A DNA stretch of 64,000 nucleotides from Triplophysa rosa (GCF_024868665.1 NC_079891.1:32671092-32735091), one strand, 5' to 3'. Counted from the stretch's first letter, positions 36,503-48,514 are shown. Program-made: numbers and translations. The notes: generated by a model from the sequence alone, not told the origin.

Positions 36503-37517
36503 TTAAAGCGTCAACGAGTAACTTTTTGACCTTAAAATAATGTCTCTAAAATTATTTTAGTGGTAGGACAACTTTTAACTGGACGAATTTTACTGCCGTT
36601 ACTACCTAAGCAGCCTCCTATCGGCTGAAATTGCACTTGTAAATTTGATGTTCGGGCCGGTACAAGCCCCGCCTATCCCCTGCTTTACGGCATACGTCAC
36701 GTTTTACTTGTAGCCTGGGAGAAGTTTGCCAACAGCAGAGCTAACAGTAAGACGAAACTATCCAAAACATCACCATGGCAGAGCCAGCCAAAAAACCAAA
36801 GATGGTTTTGTCGGAGGAAGCAAAGAAAAGAAAGCGAGAGAGTGATCGGACACGAGGCCGGTCACGAATCAATATCGGACGGGTTTACACTCGGTGGCGT
36901 GAGCTGCAATAGGCAACGGGTTGCAAAACGTATGCAGACCTAGCGGTCCGGCTCCTGGATTTTTAAGTGTTATTTGTACATTTTTTGTTACTGTCCTGTA
37001 CTTTTGAACGTATTTGTTATTAGTCTGTGTCATTGGCGCAACACCGGTTCGCACTTTATAAGCGTAAGATAGCTGAGAGATAATATATGGTTGCCGGTGT
37101 CGATAGCTAGCATGTTGTCGTGTCTCGTGTTTTGTGGACAATATTTCATTATATTATACAAATGACACCCTTTGCAAACAATGCTAAGTTACATACACGA
37201 GATCAACTATGCAAGCAAAAACAACTAGGCTTACTTACCGTTCTTTGTTGACATTACAGTTTATAATTATGGAGAAACGATACATAAATCTTTGTACTGA
37301 TATACTAAGAACATATGGTAACACGGACTACTTTACCTGATCGGTGGACTTAGTTTGAACGACGTATCTGGGTCCGTCGGCTTAGCAAACAAATTCACTT
37401 GTATTGAGCTGCCAGCGGGAAACTTTTGCGACAGTTTTTACGACACTGCATACAGACAATTCCGCTAAACAACCCCGTGGGGCAACAGTAAGCAAAAGTT
37501 ACTCGTTGCCGCTTTAA
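36503..37517. mobile_element. 1.0-kb TTAA-flanked DNA element with decayed coding fragment
   Basis: Left end TTAAAGCGTCAACGAGTAAC and right end GTTACTCGTTGCCGCTTTAA are inverted repeats; TTAA at both outer edges suggests a piggyBac- or Kolobok-type target. The interior holds the fragment at 36775-36966. About 1,015 bp, too short for a full transposase. Confidence 0.7.
36775..36966 (+). pseudogene. Degenerate element-borne ORF (basic, RINIGR..RWREL motif)
   Basis: ATG at 36775 opens MAEPAKKPKMVLSEEAKKRK, followed by RESDRTRGRSRINIGRVY and TRWRELQ, then an in-frame TAG at 36910-36912. The same frame goes on as ATGCKTYADLAVRLLDF before a TAA. From memory, a basic K/R-rich stretch plus NIG-x-x-x-x-RWREL and an L-x-V-x-LLD segment recur in many uncharacterised teleost proteins. 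Function unknown. The early stop marks it as broken in this copy. Confidence 0.55.
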
Positions 37518-37784
37518 TCTTAACAATCGGAAAGACCTCAAGTACACGTTTGAAGCATTTTAGAAAATCGTGGCACTGGATAAAACTATATAGGCTAACT
37601 ACATAATTATAATAAATACAAATTTATAAATTAATTTTCAAATACTGTATAAAATTACTCAAATGTGATGCATTTGAATGAAATAGCTTTTATGTAAGAA
37701 TACCCTATATCCTGTTTCTTATGTATTTGAAACAAATTAGATTTATTGATACAATTACATAAATCTCATTATTACTTTAACTTG

Positions 37785-37790
37785 TTTATT
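37785..37790 (-). promoter_or_regulatory. Candidate poly(A) signal of the NXPE gene
   Basis: TTTATT on the plus strand, hence AATAAA on the minus strand, about 275 bp after the NXPE stop codon. Confidence 0.35.
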
Positions 37791-38063
37791 ACTCATTTAT
37801 ATATAACATAGACATAAAATGTAAAATGCACCTTATGTGTTGCGTACAATGTATACCTGTTACACCACTAAGGTGCAGCGAACGTAATGTCCAACTCAGG
37901 ACACATGGCCAGGCACTGGTAAGGACCCAACCTCACATCACATTGGGACAAATTACTTATTTTTCTGACATGACTGCTTAAGCATGTTGTGATATTTCAA
38001 GAACTTATAGTTATTTCAAGAACTAATGGTGTATCATCAGGTTTTAGCTTCACGTTGAGAATT

Positions 38064-41000
38064 TCATTCAGGGCAAATAAAGGAAAGAAAAATGTCCATC
38101 TCATTTTTGATGATGACAGTCCCTGGATGAATGTTCTCTTTGCTGTAGTGACAGGCTGTCATTTGCCATACATCCAAAATATAAACACCAACATCCTGAA
38201 AAGCCCACCGCAGAATTCTGTCCAACTGAAGAGAATACCAGTCACTGCCAAACACATCCTATTACAAAGACACAGAGGGTCAATATACGGTATATACATT
38301 TACAAACATGCCTAAATATCTTTGTAAGGAGATTTATGCCTTTGACATTATTTCACTCTTACTGTACCTTATAGCCAGTGTTGACCGTTTTGATGATCAC
38401 AGTAGTTTCTGGTGCTCGCTGTAATAAATCTACAACAGCTTTGCGGATCCTCAACACTCTGCGGTTGAAGAAATCCAGAGGGTATGTGGTGAAGTGTGGT
38501 CCCAGATTAAAGACGATAACAGTGTTAGGTCCTCCAGCCAGATCTTCAATCTCATTACTGATGTAGTGCAGATCGGCAACTTTAGTTTTCCTACAGCGCA
38601 GAGGAGCGTTGTGAGCTCTCCAGTGGAAGTCTATGTTGTTCTCCACATCCACTGCTAGAAGAGGTCCTGCCTGATACTGAACATGCAGATTCATCTGCTT
38701 CAAACCTGCAGTGAAAAAAACAACACTCATCCCATCAGTGATTCTTACATCTATGATTCAAAAAATAGGTATTGATATTATTGTATTTGATCTCACTTGG
38801 TACAGCTTTCAGGAAGAACTCAAACCACTGTCTCAAGGTAGAATCGCCCATCGTGTAGATGTGTTTGTCTTTAAGGCATTGTGTAGTTGTTTGGGTAGTA
38901 AAATGGCGAGTTTTACACACAAAGGACGTCCACACATCATTCAGGTAAAAGCCAGCGGGAACTGGCGAGTGCAAACCAGGACGACATTTCTCTCTTACAT
39001 CTGCAGGATGTAATAAAACATTAACCGTAAGTTACAATTGATTGAGTTCAATTTTACACATCAAATATGATATCAAAGGCCAACATACCAATTCCTTCAC
39101 TTTCATCAGCGGGAAGAATGTTGATGATGCTTTTTTGCCCATTGATACCTTTGTTGGTTTGCTTCCTGGTAAAGAGAACATTTAAATCATACTTACTTCC
39201 CATTGTTTTATTCATGTATACACACAAGAAGCTATAGGTAATGGCTAAAATAAGGTTATGTAAAAAAGTATCAGTTATTCTCACATAAACCTTGCTTCTT
39301 TTGCAGTCACACGATTAATATACCCTCCCATGGAGTGATACACGCGGGCGCTGCATGGCAGAGTTTTGGGTTTCTGGCAGCGCCATTCTTCTCCGGTGCG
39401 AGAATCTTTGTATTCACAGCAGCAATCTTCTGTTGCCATCGTCTCCAGTCCATTCTTGTCCCACTTCACATTACACTTCACAATCTCTTTCAGTCTGGTA
39501 CCATTCAATCCTGGTCCTTCAAAATATCCATTAAAGAAAACTCTGTCAGAATCGGTGTCCCTGTGATGCTTGAGGACCTGCACAGCTTCACTGGAGTGGA
39601 TCAGACGCACAGCCACCTTTGCCTGTCCCACCCACGGCAGAAGAAATCGCACAGAGTAGGAGCCGTTGAGCAAGTCCACCACCTCCCCAAACACACTGTC
39701 CTGTAACACAAGAACATTCTTAATTCTCAAACAACCGTCCCAGGTAGACTAGATAAGATACGGAGAACTCGTAACGACACCGTAGACATGTAAGAGAGAC
39801 CTTTTTGGATGAAAACAGCTTGGCTTGAAAGAAGTCTCCTCCGTAAGGTTTGGCTTTATTTTGAAAATCTCTCGTATGTATAGTAACATTAAGCTCTTCG
39901 CCTATTTGGTAGCTGTCTTTCAGGTTCTGAATGATGAATGTGGAGTGAGCTGGACTTGTACTCATGGACACACTTGTAATTGATCTGTCTGGTCCAGCCC
40001 AGTAGAGAGCCCGCTGTAAACTGGAGTAACTTTCTGAACTGATTCCAAATTCAGAATAAAATGCGTTTGTTAGTGACTCTTTTGAACTGATTTCTGAGAT
40101 ATCAGCAGCAGGGAAGCTGGAGTTATGAAGTTTTGCAAAGTGTTGAAGCAAAAGGCTATGTGGAGATTGTTTCTTCATTTCATTACCCATTTGAGACCGT
40201 AAAACCTACAAACATATAATACAAAAAAATATTGATAATTCATATAAAAATATGACCCTGTCTCGGAAAACTAGAGGCTAAAGTCTCGGAATCTAATTTG
40301 GAAATAATTAATTAGATTTTAACCTTTAATTTCGATATGATTCCAATCTTTGACATGCAAGTACTCAGTTAAGATATCAAAGCTATTTTCACTGAATGTG
40401 CTTTGCTATGTGGCTTCATGTAGAAAACAGCAAAGCACCAAAAGTGGTTTAACTGGGTTTTCACAGGCAGGGTCATACATTTGTAAACAGCTTTAATGCA
40501 CAATGTTGTTGTTCCCCATCTTGGGCAACACGTACAGGATTTGATCAAATTAAATATGAACATTAATGATTTTAAGTCATTGAAATTACTTACCAGAAAG
40601 CATATCATTCCAACGCACATCCCAATAAATAACACCTTTAAATACCATCTGCGACCTGTGAGATCAATTTCATTAACCAGTAAAATAGGTTACCATAATT
40701 AGAAACTTGTGTTATAAAGGAAAAAACAAAGCTTTTGAGAATAAAATGTATACATGAAAAAATAGGCTCAAGTAACGTCGTAGAGTTGTGAAAATAAGTT
40801 GTAATGTCAAACGAATAAAGGTTGTAAATTGACGGAATAGACGTTAATAAAGCTAATTCATTCATTTTAATTTGTCGTGACAGATTTATGTGCGTTTTAT
40901 ACATTTAAAAAATACCACAAAGACATTTTCTTTAGCATCAAATTTCTTTAACATTCCAAGTTTTTTGGTGACTTTGTTAAAAACATAACTTCAAACAAAG

Positions 41001-41084
41001 ACGGCGTTATTAAACTTAGCAAATACGTTCATGGTGAAAAATAAGCAGAATTTACTTACTGCTTTTTCCAGTTTCACGCTCCAT
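38064..41084 (-). CDS. NXPE family member (neurexophilin-like and PC-esterase domains)
   Basis: Eight exons on the minus strand join in phase: 41084-41060, 40655-40594, 40205-39801, 39700-39285, 39165-39089, 39000-38797, 38705-38368 and 38258-38064, giving 573 residues. Residues 14-31 form a signal anchor after a basic start (SSRRWYLK). Residues about 90-330 are neurexophilin-like, including SYQIGEELNVTIHTRDF, GDFFQAKLFS, SYSVRFLLPW and a Cys-rich CCCEYKD segment. The PC-esterase domain follows, with the nucleophile motif YTMGDSTLRQW (Ser382) and candidate acid/base residues Asp538 and His546 in DVWQMTACH near the C-terminus. NXPE proteins are secreted or Golgi-type with predicted acyl-esterase or transferase activity. 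The length is close to NXPE3 (559 residues), but teleosts carry many nxpe3-like copies, so no symbol is given. The exon-three donor AAG/GTCTCT is weak. It faces tmem17 tail to tail. Confidence 0.87.
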
Positions 41085-41689
41085 TTTTATCTGATGGCAC
41101 TTTGTAACATGAATAGTTAAAGCACTATTTGCACTGAATGTTTGCAAAATCACCTCACCTTACGTCAGCCGGCATTACTGGGCTGTTTAACCTGCACTAC
41201 AAGAAATACACATCATTCAGCGCTTACAAAAAGCAACTATGTGTATTGTGGAAAACTGTATTGATAATTATTGGCAAAACCATAGTTTTACTACGTTAAC
41301 ATATAGTTTTACTATGTTTTAAAAATTCATAATTAAAAATGATTTGTTTGTTTGCAGTAAAACCATGGCAAATTTTTGTAAGGGAAGTCTTATCTGATTA
41401 ATTGTAATTTTATAAAGTTTCCATTACTGATAATACTGATAAACAATATACTTCAATGAAATAATATACTTTGCATTGCGTGACTTTTACAAGGCTCATG
41501 ATTTTGACTGCTGCACTTTTGCGTCATATGTCGAAACGTAAACTATTTCTTTTTTTCCAAAACTGCTAACAAAGTTTGTTGACATTTCTTTATACCTTTC
41601 AGACGAAATATATTGCAGGACTGGTTCTACTGCATTTGTTCAGTCTGACGAAATTAGCTATAGGACCTCAAGCCAATATGTACCTCAAG

Positions 41690-42535
41690 CCTACGGTACA
41701 TCTTCCAGAACGACCAGAAACCTGGGAGTGGTGATCGACGATCAGCTTAACTTCACTGATCATGTTGACAGCACCACCCGGCCCTGTAGATTCATCCTCT
41801 ACAATATTAGGAAAATTAGACCTTTCCTATCCTAGCATGCTACGCAAGTCCTAGTCCAGACTCTTGTTCTGTCCAGACTGGACTATTGCAATGCTCAACT
41901 GGCTGGACTTCAAGCCTGCACAACCAAACCTCTACAGATGATCCAGAATGCAGCGGCAAGAGTGGTCTTCAATGAACCGAAGAGAGCACACGTCACTCCT
42001 CTCTTCATCAAGTTACATTGGCTCCCTATAGTCGCTCGCATCAAATTCAAGACTCTGCTCCTGGCCTACAAGACCACCACTGATTTGGCACCCCCTTACC
42101 TTCACTCGCTAATGCAGACTTATATACCTGCCAGATCCCTGCACTCTGCAAATGAACGACGTCTTGTGGTGCCATCCCAAAAAGGTAAAAAATCTCTCTC
42201 ACGTACCTTCTCGGGATCGGTTCCACATTTATGGAATGATCTGCCCTCTGCTACAAGATCAGCAGATTCTGTAGCCATCTTTAAGAACCGTCTGAAAACA
42301 CATCTCTTCCGTCTACACTGATCAGTTCTGACTTCTATTTCTTTTCTACTCTTTCAAAAAAAAAATACTTAGCTCTGTATACTGTGGTAGGCTATATGAG
42401 ACCAATTCTCTTTTATTGCTCTCATGCTTTTTGTTGTCCTTAAGTTGTTCCAATTGCTTCCATTGTTTCCCTCATCTGTAGTCGCTTTGGATAAAAGCCT
42501 CTGCTAAATGACTAAATGTAAATGTATATGCAAAT
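41690..42535 (+). mobile_element. L2-clade LINE, 3' fragment with broken reverse-transcriptase ORF
   Basis: One frame reads RNLGVVIDDQLNFTDHV, an in-frame TAG at 41833-41835, then SRLDYCNAQLAGL, IQNAAARVVF, LHWLPIVARIKFKTL, PHLWNDLP and FKNRLKTHLF to a stop at 42321. This is the C-terminal end of the L2/CR1-type RT protein. The 3' end TCGCTTTGGATAAAAGCCTC and CTAAATGACTAAATGTAAAT is the L2 tail. 5'-truncated, as usual for LINEs. Confidence 0.85.
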
Positions 42536-42673
42536 CATCCCTTGTGGGCAAACGAGTAGCCAATCCCACAAAAAAATCTGTTTTTCAACTCTACACTACA
42601 TACCCTTTTTGATTCATAGTTGTTTTTTTTCCAATGTATTCAGTCTTTTCTTTAAACATCCAAACTTGTCTGC

Positions 42674-43480
42674 ACTGTAAATAATTGCTGTTAAAAAACA
42701 GCCAAATTCTGACAGTAACATACTGTTTTTTTATTAAAGACAATAGGTGTTATAATCCCACTATTTCAGCACAGTTGAATTGCCCAGTAGGACATTTCCC
42801 ACGATTTATGCATGACGGGGGAAGCAGTCAAGAATATGAATAGAGGAAAGAAGGTCTGAGGTTGTACTGGTTCGTCGGGGAGGCATCCTCTGTGTTTGGG
42901 GGATAAATGATTATAGAAATACATAGCATACTTTCCTTGTCATTATCAGAGAGACATCTCATGAGTTGTGTGTCCCACTTTCATCACATCCATTATCCTG
43001 GGTGAAAGATGCCTTTTGGTGAGGTGCTACTGATAATGCCCTTTGTATGGTTCCCATCAATGCGACACATCGTCAGTTGTGCACCTCAGCCTCATTGGTT
43101 GTTTCAGAAGCAGTGGGCAGCTATCACTGCAGCTCAAAGGCACCGCAGTCGTTACCCGCCGGCCCTGAATATCGAACCGGCAACCTTCTGGTCACAAATC
43201 TGACTCTCTAACCAGTAGGCCACGACAACCCACACCATTAATGCGCGCTCAGAGCCCCCGGTCCCGTATGGCATAACATACCAACACATTACCAAAATCA
43301 ACGCAACCATACGCGCCAACCCGTTGGCTAAGGCTGTTATAGCCCCCACAACAGTAATATACTGTAGAAAACAATGCATCCTGGGCAATATTGTGCAGTT
43401 TAAGAAACTACTGTTAATTTACAGCCATCTCTCAACAGTTAGCTACTGTTTTTATGCAATACGGTTTTGTACTGTAGTAT
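42674..43480. mobile_element. CACTGTAAA-type MITE pieces around an antisense SINE
   Basis: GCACTGTAAATAATTGCTGT, CAGTAACATACTGTTTTTTT and CAGTAATATACTGTAGAAAA resemble decayed MITE parts; the middle is occupied by the SINE at 43070-43235. Confidence 0.4.
43070..43235 (-). mobile_element. tRNA-derived SINE, antisense
   Basis: On the minus strand: box A GTGGCCTACTGGTTAGAGAG, box B GCCGGTTCGATATTCAGG, then GGCGGGTAACGACTGCGGTG and AGCTGCCCACTGCT. Same family as 44945-45200. Confidence 0.75.
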
Positions 43481-43989
43481 GCAATGCATTGTGGGCTGTG
43501 TTGACCTCTTCAGATAAGAATGGACATTACGCCTTTTTTTGGTTTAGACCTATAAAACTGCATGTTTCTATCATTTTAATAATACGTCACAGATTGTTAA
43601 CCAAGTTAATGGTAACCTCATTGTCTTAACCCTGTTATATTTTATTTGATTATGTTGTTTTTCAAACAAAATCAGAAGATATTTTAGAGTTGTACAACAC
43701 AGGATTTTTTAAATTTAATGTCCATCCCAGTGGACATGCGGTCTTAAAAATGATAAACTGGCAGACTTTTTGCACTCCAGCTCATTACACACGATTGGCA
43801 TTTCACAAACATTGATTCCTTGATTACCAAGCACAAGCATAAATATGATCAAATCAGCCATCAAGTACACAGAAACCCCACAGGCACAATCAGACATCTA
43901 AAATGTTGTACTCAGACTGAAATACTGCAAAAAATACGTTTTTCTATTTACTTATTGTTATGTCTTAATGTAAACAAGAAGCTGGAAAC

Positions 43990-44154
43990 TGTAGTTTCCT
44001 CTTAGAAACTTTATTAACAGCTAACACATTCAGGATAACATGCATGCACCAGCTCAGCATACTTTTTCTCATTCGTCTCTCTACTCTACACATCTCTGTG
44101 CAACTCAAGTAGCTCGAGTGCCACCTAGCGGTACATTAATGTAACAACACCACA
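43990..44154 (-). mobile_element. Candidate Gypsy LTR (165 bp)
   Basis: On the minus strand this starts TGTGGTGTTGTTACA, holds AATAAAG, and ends GGAAACTACA (TG..CA). It is preceded by the purine tract CTGAAAGGGGATTA, as expected for a 3' LTR after a polypurine tract. No partner LTR was found, so the boundary is inference. Confidence 0.4.
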
Positions 44155-44532
44155 TAATCCCCTTTCAGTTAAATGACGCTCCTGTAACCAACAAGTAACA
44201 TGAAACAGAATCAAGAACAGCAAATCTGCCTTGCATCAACAATATCACACATAATGAATCACATGAAGCAAAACACAAAAATATGAATACAAAAGAGCAT
44301 TTAAAGTAACAAGCCATATGAAACAACTACTCAAATACTATTCAGCACTTGACTTTCATGTAAGTGTATGATGTATGTGCAAAAGTCCATGTCAATTTCT
44401 GTGACTAATAAACATAATCCTTTAGCCAACCTGGCTCACGTCTTTGACGTTGCTCTCTTGGACCAGCATCAGGAGACACTGAATTTCCAGACAATGGAAC
44501 ATGAGCGGGAATCAAGTTTTCGGCATTGGCAG

Positions 44533-44940
44533 TCATTCCATTATCCAGCTCTCTGGCACGGGTGCAAGACACGACACATGCCACTTTTTTCCATCATCCA
44601 AGATGTAAGTGTAAGGACCAACTTTCTTTCTGACCTCAATTGGAGGTGTGAATTTTGGATAGGCTTTTGGTACATGTACTGACTTTTTAATGCGCACTTT
44701 ATTCCCGGGTTGAAAAGAGAAATGTCGGACTCGATGCTTGTGGTCAAAGCGAGATTTCATGACATCCTGAAGTGAGGAAACACGCTTCTGCAGTGGTGTA
44801 GACTCATGAACAGAAGGCGAAGGTTTCAGGACATTGAGACGGGTACGCATTTTCCTTCCATGAAGCAATTCGAATGGGGAAACACCTGTTACAGCATGAG
44901 GTGTAGCGCGGTAAATCTTTCCATGGTGCGGACTCTTTGG
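44533..44940 (-). pseudogene. Ty3/Gypsy integrase C-terminal remnant
   Basis: Minus-strand frame with YRATPHAVTGVSPFELLHGR, LQDVMKSRFDHKHRVRHF, FQPGNKVRIKK and a chromodomain-like end VGPYTYILDDGKKWHVS. This is the tail of a Gypsy integrase. The zinc-finger and DDE core are absent, and a SINE abuts the broken edge. Confidence 0.8.
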
Positions 44941-45201
44941 AGCTGGAGTTGGACTCGTGACCAGAAGGTTGCCGGTTTGATTCCCAGGGCCGGCGGGTAA
45001 CGACTGAGGTGCCCTTGAGCAAGGCACTTCACCCCTACTTGCTCTCCGGGCGCTGCAGTGATAGCTGCCCACTGCTCCGGGTGTACATGTGTTCACCACT
45101 TGCTGTGTGTGTGTTCACTACTCTCTGGATGGGTTAAATGCAGAGGTCACATTTCAGGTATGGGTCACCATATCTGACTAACAGGTCACTTTCACTTTCA
45201 C
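44941..45201 (+). mobile_element. SINE inserted in the Gypsy remnant
   Basis: GACTCGTGACCAGAAGGTTG, CCGGTTTGATTCCCAGGG, GGTGCCCTTGAGCAAGGCAC, CTCTGGATGGGTTAAATGCA and a CACTTTCACTTTCAC end. A widespread teleost SINE body with its box-A end cut short. Confidence 0.85.
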
Positions 45202-45664
45202 TTGAAGGATTGCTGATTGAATTGTACTCTTGAGAATGAGCAGCCCACTGAGCTATGCACATACCAGCTCTATCAGTCCCTTTTGTGGTCAGCCGTGTCG
45301 TTAACGCTTGGTGGTCAGTCCGCAAGTAAAATCTGTGACCCCACAAGTACGTTCTCTATTTTTCCACCGCCCAAACACACGCCAGAGCCTCCTTTTCAAC
45401 AGTACGTTGTACAGTTCCTCCAACAGTACGTTCTTGACCATCAGTGCCAATTTGTGCGAAGACAGCACCTAGTCCAGACGCGTTAGTAGAAATGACCATC
45501 GGCATCTCCGGGTCAAACAGTATAAGTGCAGGACCGTGTACCAGCAGCTTCTTTACATCAGCTAAGCTTTGTTGAGCTTCATCAGACCAGCGAAATGCAC
45601 TCTCATCGCTCAGGCACGCACGCGGAGGCATCAGGCATACTGTTTTCGAACATTCCAACATCAT
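45202..45664 (-). pseudogene. Ty3/Gypsy reverse transcriptase end / RNase H remnant
   Basis: Minus-strand frames read FRWSDEAQQSLADVKKLL, LFDPEMPMVISTNASGLGAV, RTVEKEALACVWAVEKW, then, in another frame, FYLRTDHQALTTRL and QWAAHSQEY. This is the RNase H layout of Gypsy pol. The first catalytic position is Asn (STNAS) where Asp is usual. The frame change near 45350 and loss of flanking domains show it is dead. Confidence 0.8.
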
Positions 45665-47076
45665 TTTTTAATTATTGCTGTCACAGATGGGACGACCTGT
45701 CAACATATGCTGTAACAACATTTGTAGAGAGGAACATATTGAAAACAAAAAATACGCCGGCAAGATGATGCATTCGCCTCTGATTATTCTCCAAACTATT
45801 TCTGTCAGCACTTGTGTTCATCCGCAGTAATGGGCAATTCTTGTACTGATCTCTTTGCTAAAAATACATTTTTTTCCTGTAGTCAGAGAAAGTCTGGTGG
45901 GCCGTCACTTCAGTTGTTGTTTCTCATTTGCATTAAACAGCATCTGAATGTGTAATGCGGTCAATTAAGAAGATGGAGTCGCCCAGACGAGCTTACGGTG
46001 TTTTCTGAAAATTGCCTTTGCAGCATCATTTTATTTTCCTCTGACATTGTTTATATGTAAAAATGGCGCATAGCTGCAAAATTTTGAAGGTTTCCATCTA
46101 TTTCTATAACAATTGGTAACTAAATTGTCAAATGAAGTTAGGCTATGTTTTCTCCTGCACCAGCGCTGAGAGAATTCCCTGTTTCTGCATTTCACCAGTT
46201 AAAGTGATAGTACATCCAAACATGAAAACTCTCACCCTCATGTCATTCACTGTATATGCATTTATTCTGCAGAACGCAAAATGAGTATGTTTTATACAAC
46301 TTCCATTGTGTGGACACAAAAAGAATGTGTCTGAATGTAAAGAAAATGTCCTGGCTTTGTTCTAACATCTACTGAAAAAATCTTTCCCAAATGAGTAAAA
46401 TTGATTAAAAAAAAAAACTGAATTAAAAGACAACTTGCTGTAAGCCAAGTGTTTTATTTAACAAGCACATGTGGATGTAAAATGGGTGTCCAATTAAAAG
46501 GGAACCATAAAGAATAAGACGAGAGCAACGTTGTTAACCCTGGATTATGTTGTTTTATACACTGTTTATACTTTAACCTGGGTAACGAATCCTACATGTT
46601 CAGATTATATTATTTCAATTTTCTAAATCAATATCAATGACGAAGGTTGCTTGCGACAAGTGTGCGACTACGTTCTTGATCGTACAAAGCGTATTAATAT
46701 TTAATGAAGCAAGCACTCATGAGGCAATTTGTTTACGGGAGTGTGGTTGCTAAACAATTTGCAGTTACATCAGTGCATCATTTCACACCGCAAACCTTTG
46801 ACACCACACAGAACCTCATAGAACAGATAATCCGGAGTTAAAAACAATGCTATTATAACCCATTATCTTACCATAGAATGTGGAACATGCCAGAAAACAG
46901 GTTCTGTAGCATGCTGAAATAAGGGGGTCAGGGGATATTGAAGGGAAACACTGTCAACACGAAGACATAATAAAGAAAACATATGTTTATATTTTTAACA
47001 TATTATTTTAAGGATAAATGGTGCTTGATGTTGTCTCCGAGACTTGTTGTGTTGAAGCATGTGACCGTAGGACAGT
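45665..47076. other. No gene seen
   Basis: A decayed TTAA-MITE-like piece is present at about 46200-46330 (GTGATAGTACATCCAAACAT, CTCACCCTCATGTCATTCA). Otherwise unremarkable AT-rich sequence. Confidence 0.4.
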
Positions 47077-47966
47077 TTAGGACCCTCGCAGGGCTGACTG
47101 GATGGCAGGAGGTAGATGTTCATCCCTGGAAAGATAGAGAAGAAGCTAATAAATGAATATAAGATGCAAATTGGAGATGTTAGCCTGAAGAGAAACTGAC
47201 AACTGTTTGTTACGCATTGCATTTCTTTTTCAAACAGGATTAATCACGTTGGTTGAAATTGCTCAATCTTCCAGTTGCCTTTGTACGGATACAGATTGTT
47301 TTTTGCAAGGAGAATTGAAGACAACATGCAGTGTGACACGTAACTTGGTATTAAAGGCTTAAAAATAAGATATGAAAATGCAAAACAAATGTAATCTTAC
47401 AAGCAATACGATCCATACAATCCAACAGCTGCCGTAACTATAACAATATAGAAAAAAGGAATGTTTGAAGTTTACAGTTTATTAAATAAATAAATAGGGC
47501 CTGTATATAAAAATGAGAAAAAAAAAATAGAGAAGACTCACAATTAAAAAATGACAAAATAAAAGTCTTGATTTTGGGGGAAAAGCGCTACTATGAGTTT
47601 AGTTCCCATCAAAAGTGTATATTATGTGTATCTATTAGATGAAGAGAGGTGAAATGAGCACATTCCATGTGCCCCGTGGCCGTAGGGATATATCACATAT
47701 GTTTTAAACCCAAAAACATCTTAATAAATGACTACACGCAAATTACCTTTGACTTTGACCATCAATACATGACCACTGTGTGCAAAGCTGTCATATTGCC
47801 ACAACAGAGGTTTTAAGAGGTAATTTAGTATGAGGCACAGGTATTTATAGCATAGAGCTGTAGCTTGGTTTCCCATGAGCCTTGTGTGTTGTGCAGTCAC
47901 TTACCATTGTGGTTTTTGAGGCTGGCAGATACGTCGCTGCGTAAGCTGCATAGTTCCTGCATCAGG
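47077..47966 (-). CDS. Possible 3'-terminal exons of an unidentified minus-strand gene
   Basis: Three exon-like pieces in compatible phases: 47966-47905 (acceptor CAACAG, donor GTAAGT), 47437-47401 (acceptor TTATAG, donor GTAAGA) and 47125 down to a TAA at 47077-47079 (acceptor TTCCAG). The first reads as an amphipathic stretch (LMQELCSLRSDVSASLKN), the second as a short hydrophobic piece (VTAAVGLYGSYC), the third as DEHLPPAIQSALRGS then stop. I do not recognise the protein. A further candidate lies at about 54650-54700. The phases agree and the donors are good, but exons this short can arise by chance, so this is a lead, not a call. Confidence 0.25.
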
Positions 47967-48470
47967 CTGTTGAGAAAGATTAAAGACAAAAAGTCTCCTT
48001 TTTTTAAGGAAATCCAAATGAGATGTTTCTAGAGATTCTAGAGATCAACCGGTAAATGTTTTTTCTCCTCAGAACAAGCTCAGTGTTGTATTATGCAGAT
48101 ATAAATGTAATGTTCGCGGCAGTACATATTAGTATGACATTCAATTGCAGTATGAAATCCACTGGATGCTCTTTAGGGAACGCTCCACATTCTCCCATCC
48201 ACAGATGTGACGTGTGTAAAATAAAAGCAATAATAGGAATGTGATGGATGTCATGGGTGGATGCCTTCATTACATGTTGACGCTTTCCAGAATATTCTAT
48301 GAACTGCGTATGTACTGTTCTGTGCGAGATTGATAGATTTTATGAACAGTTGTGGAAAATAATTTCATATGAGGATCTATTTTTAGGGCTGCATGTGACA
48401 TGTGAAATATGAACCAGATTGTAAGTATACAGAATAATGTAAAATAATATTTTTCAACGAGAAAGGTGTG

Positions 48471-48474
<4 letters not shown>

Positions 48475-48512
<38 letters not shown>
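48475..48512. repeat. (AT)n microsatellite
   Basis: Uninterrupted TA/AT run. Confidence 0.9.
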
Positions 48513-48514
<2 letters not shown>

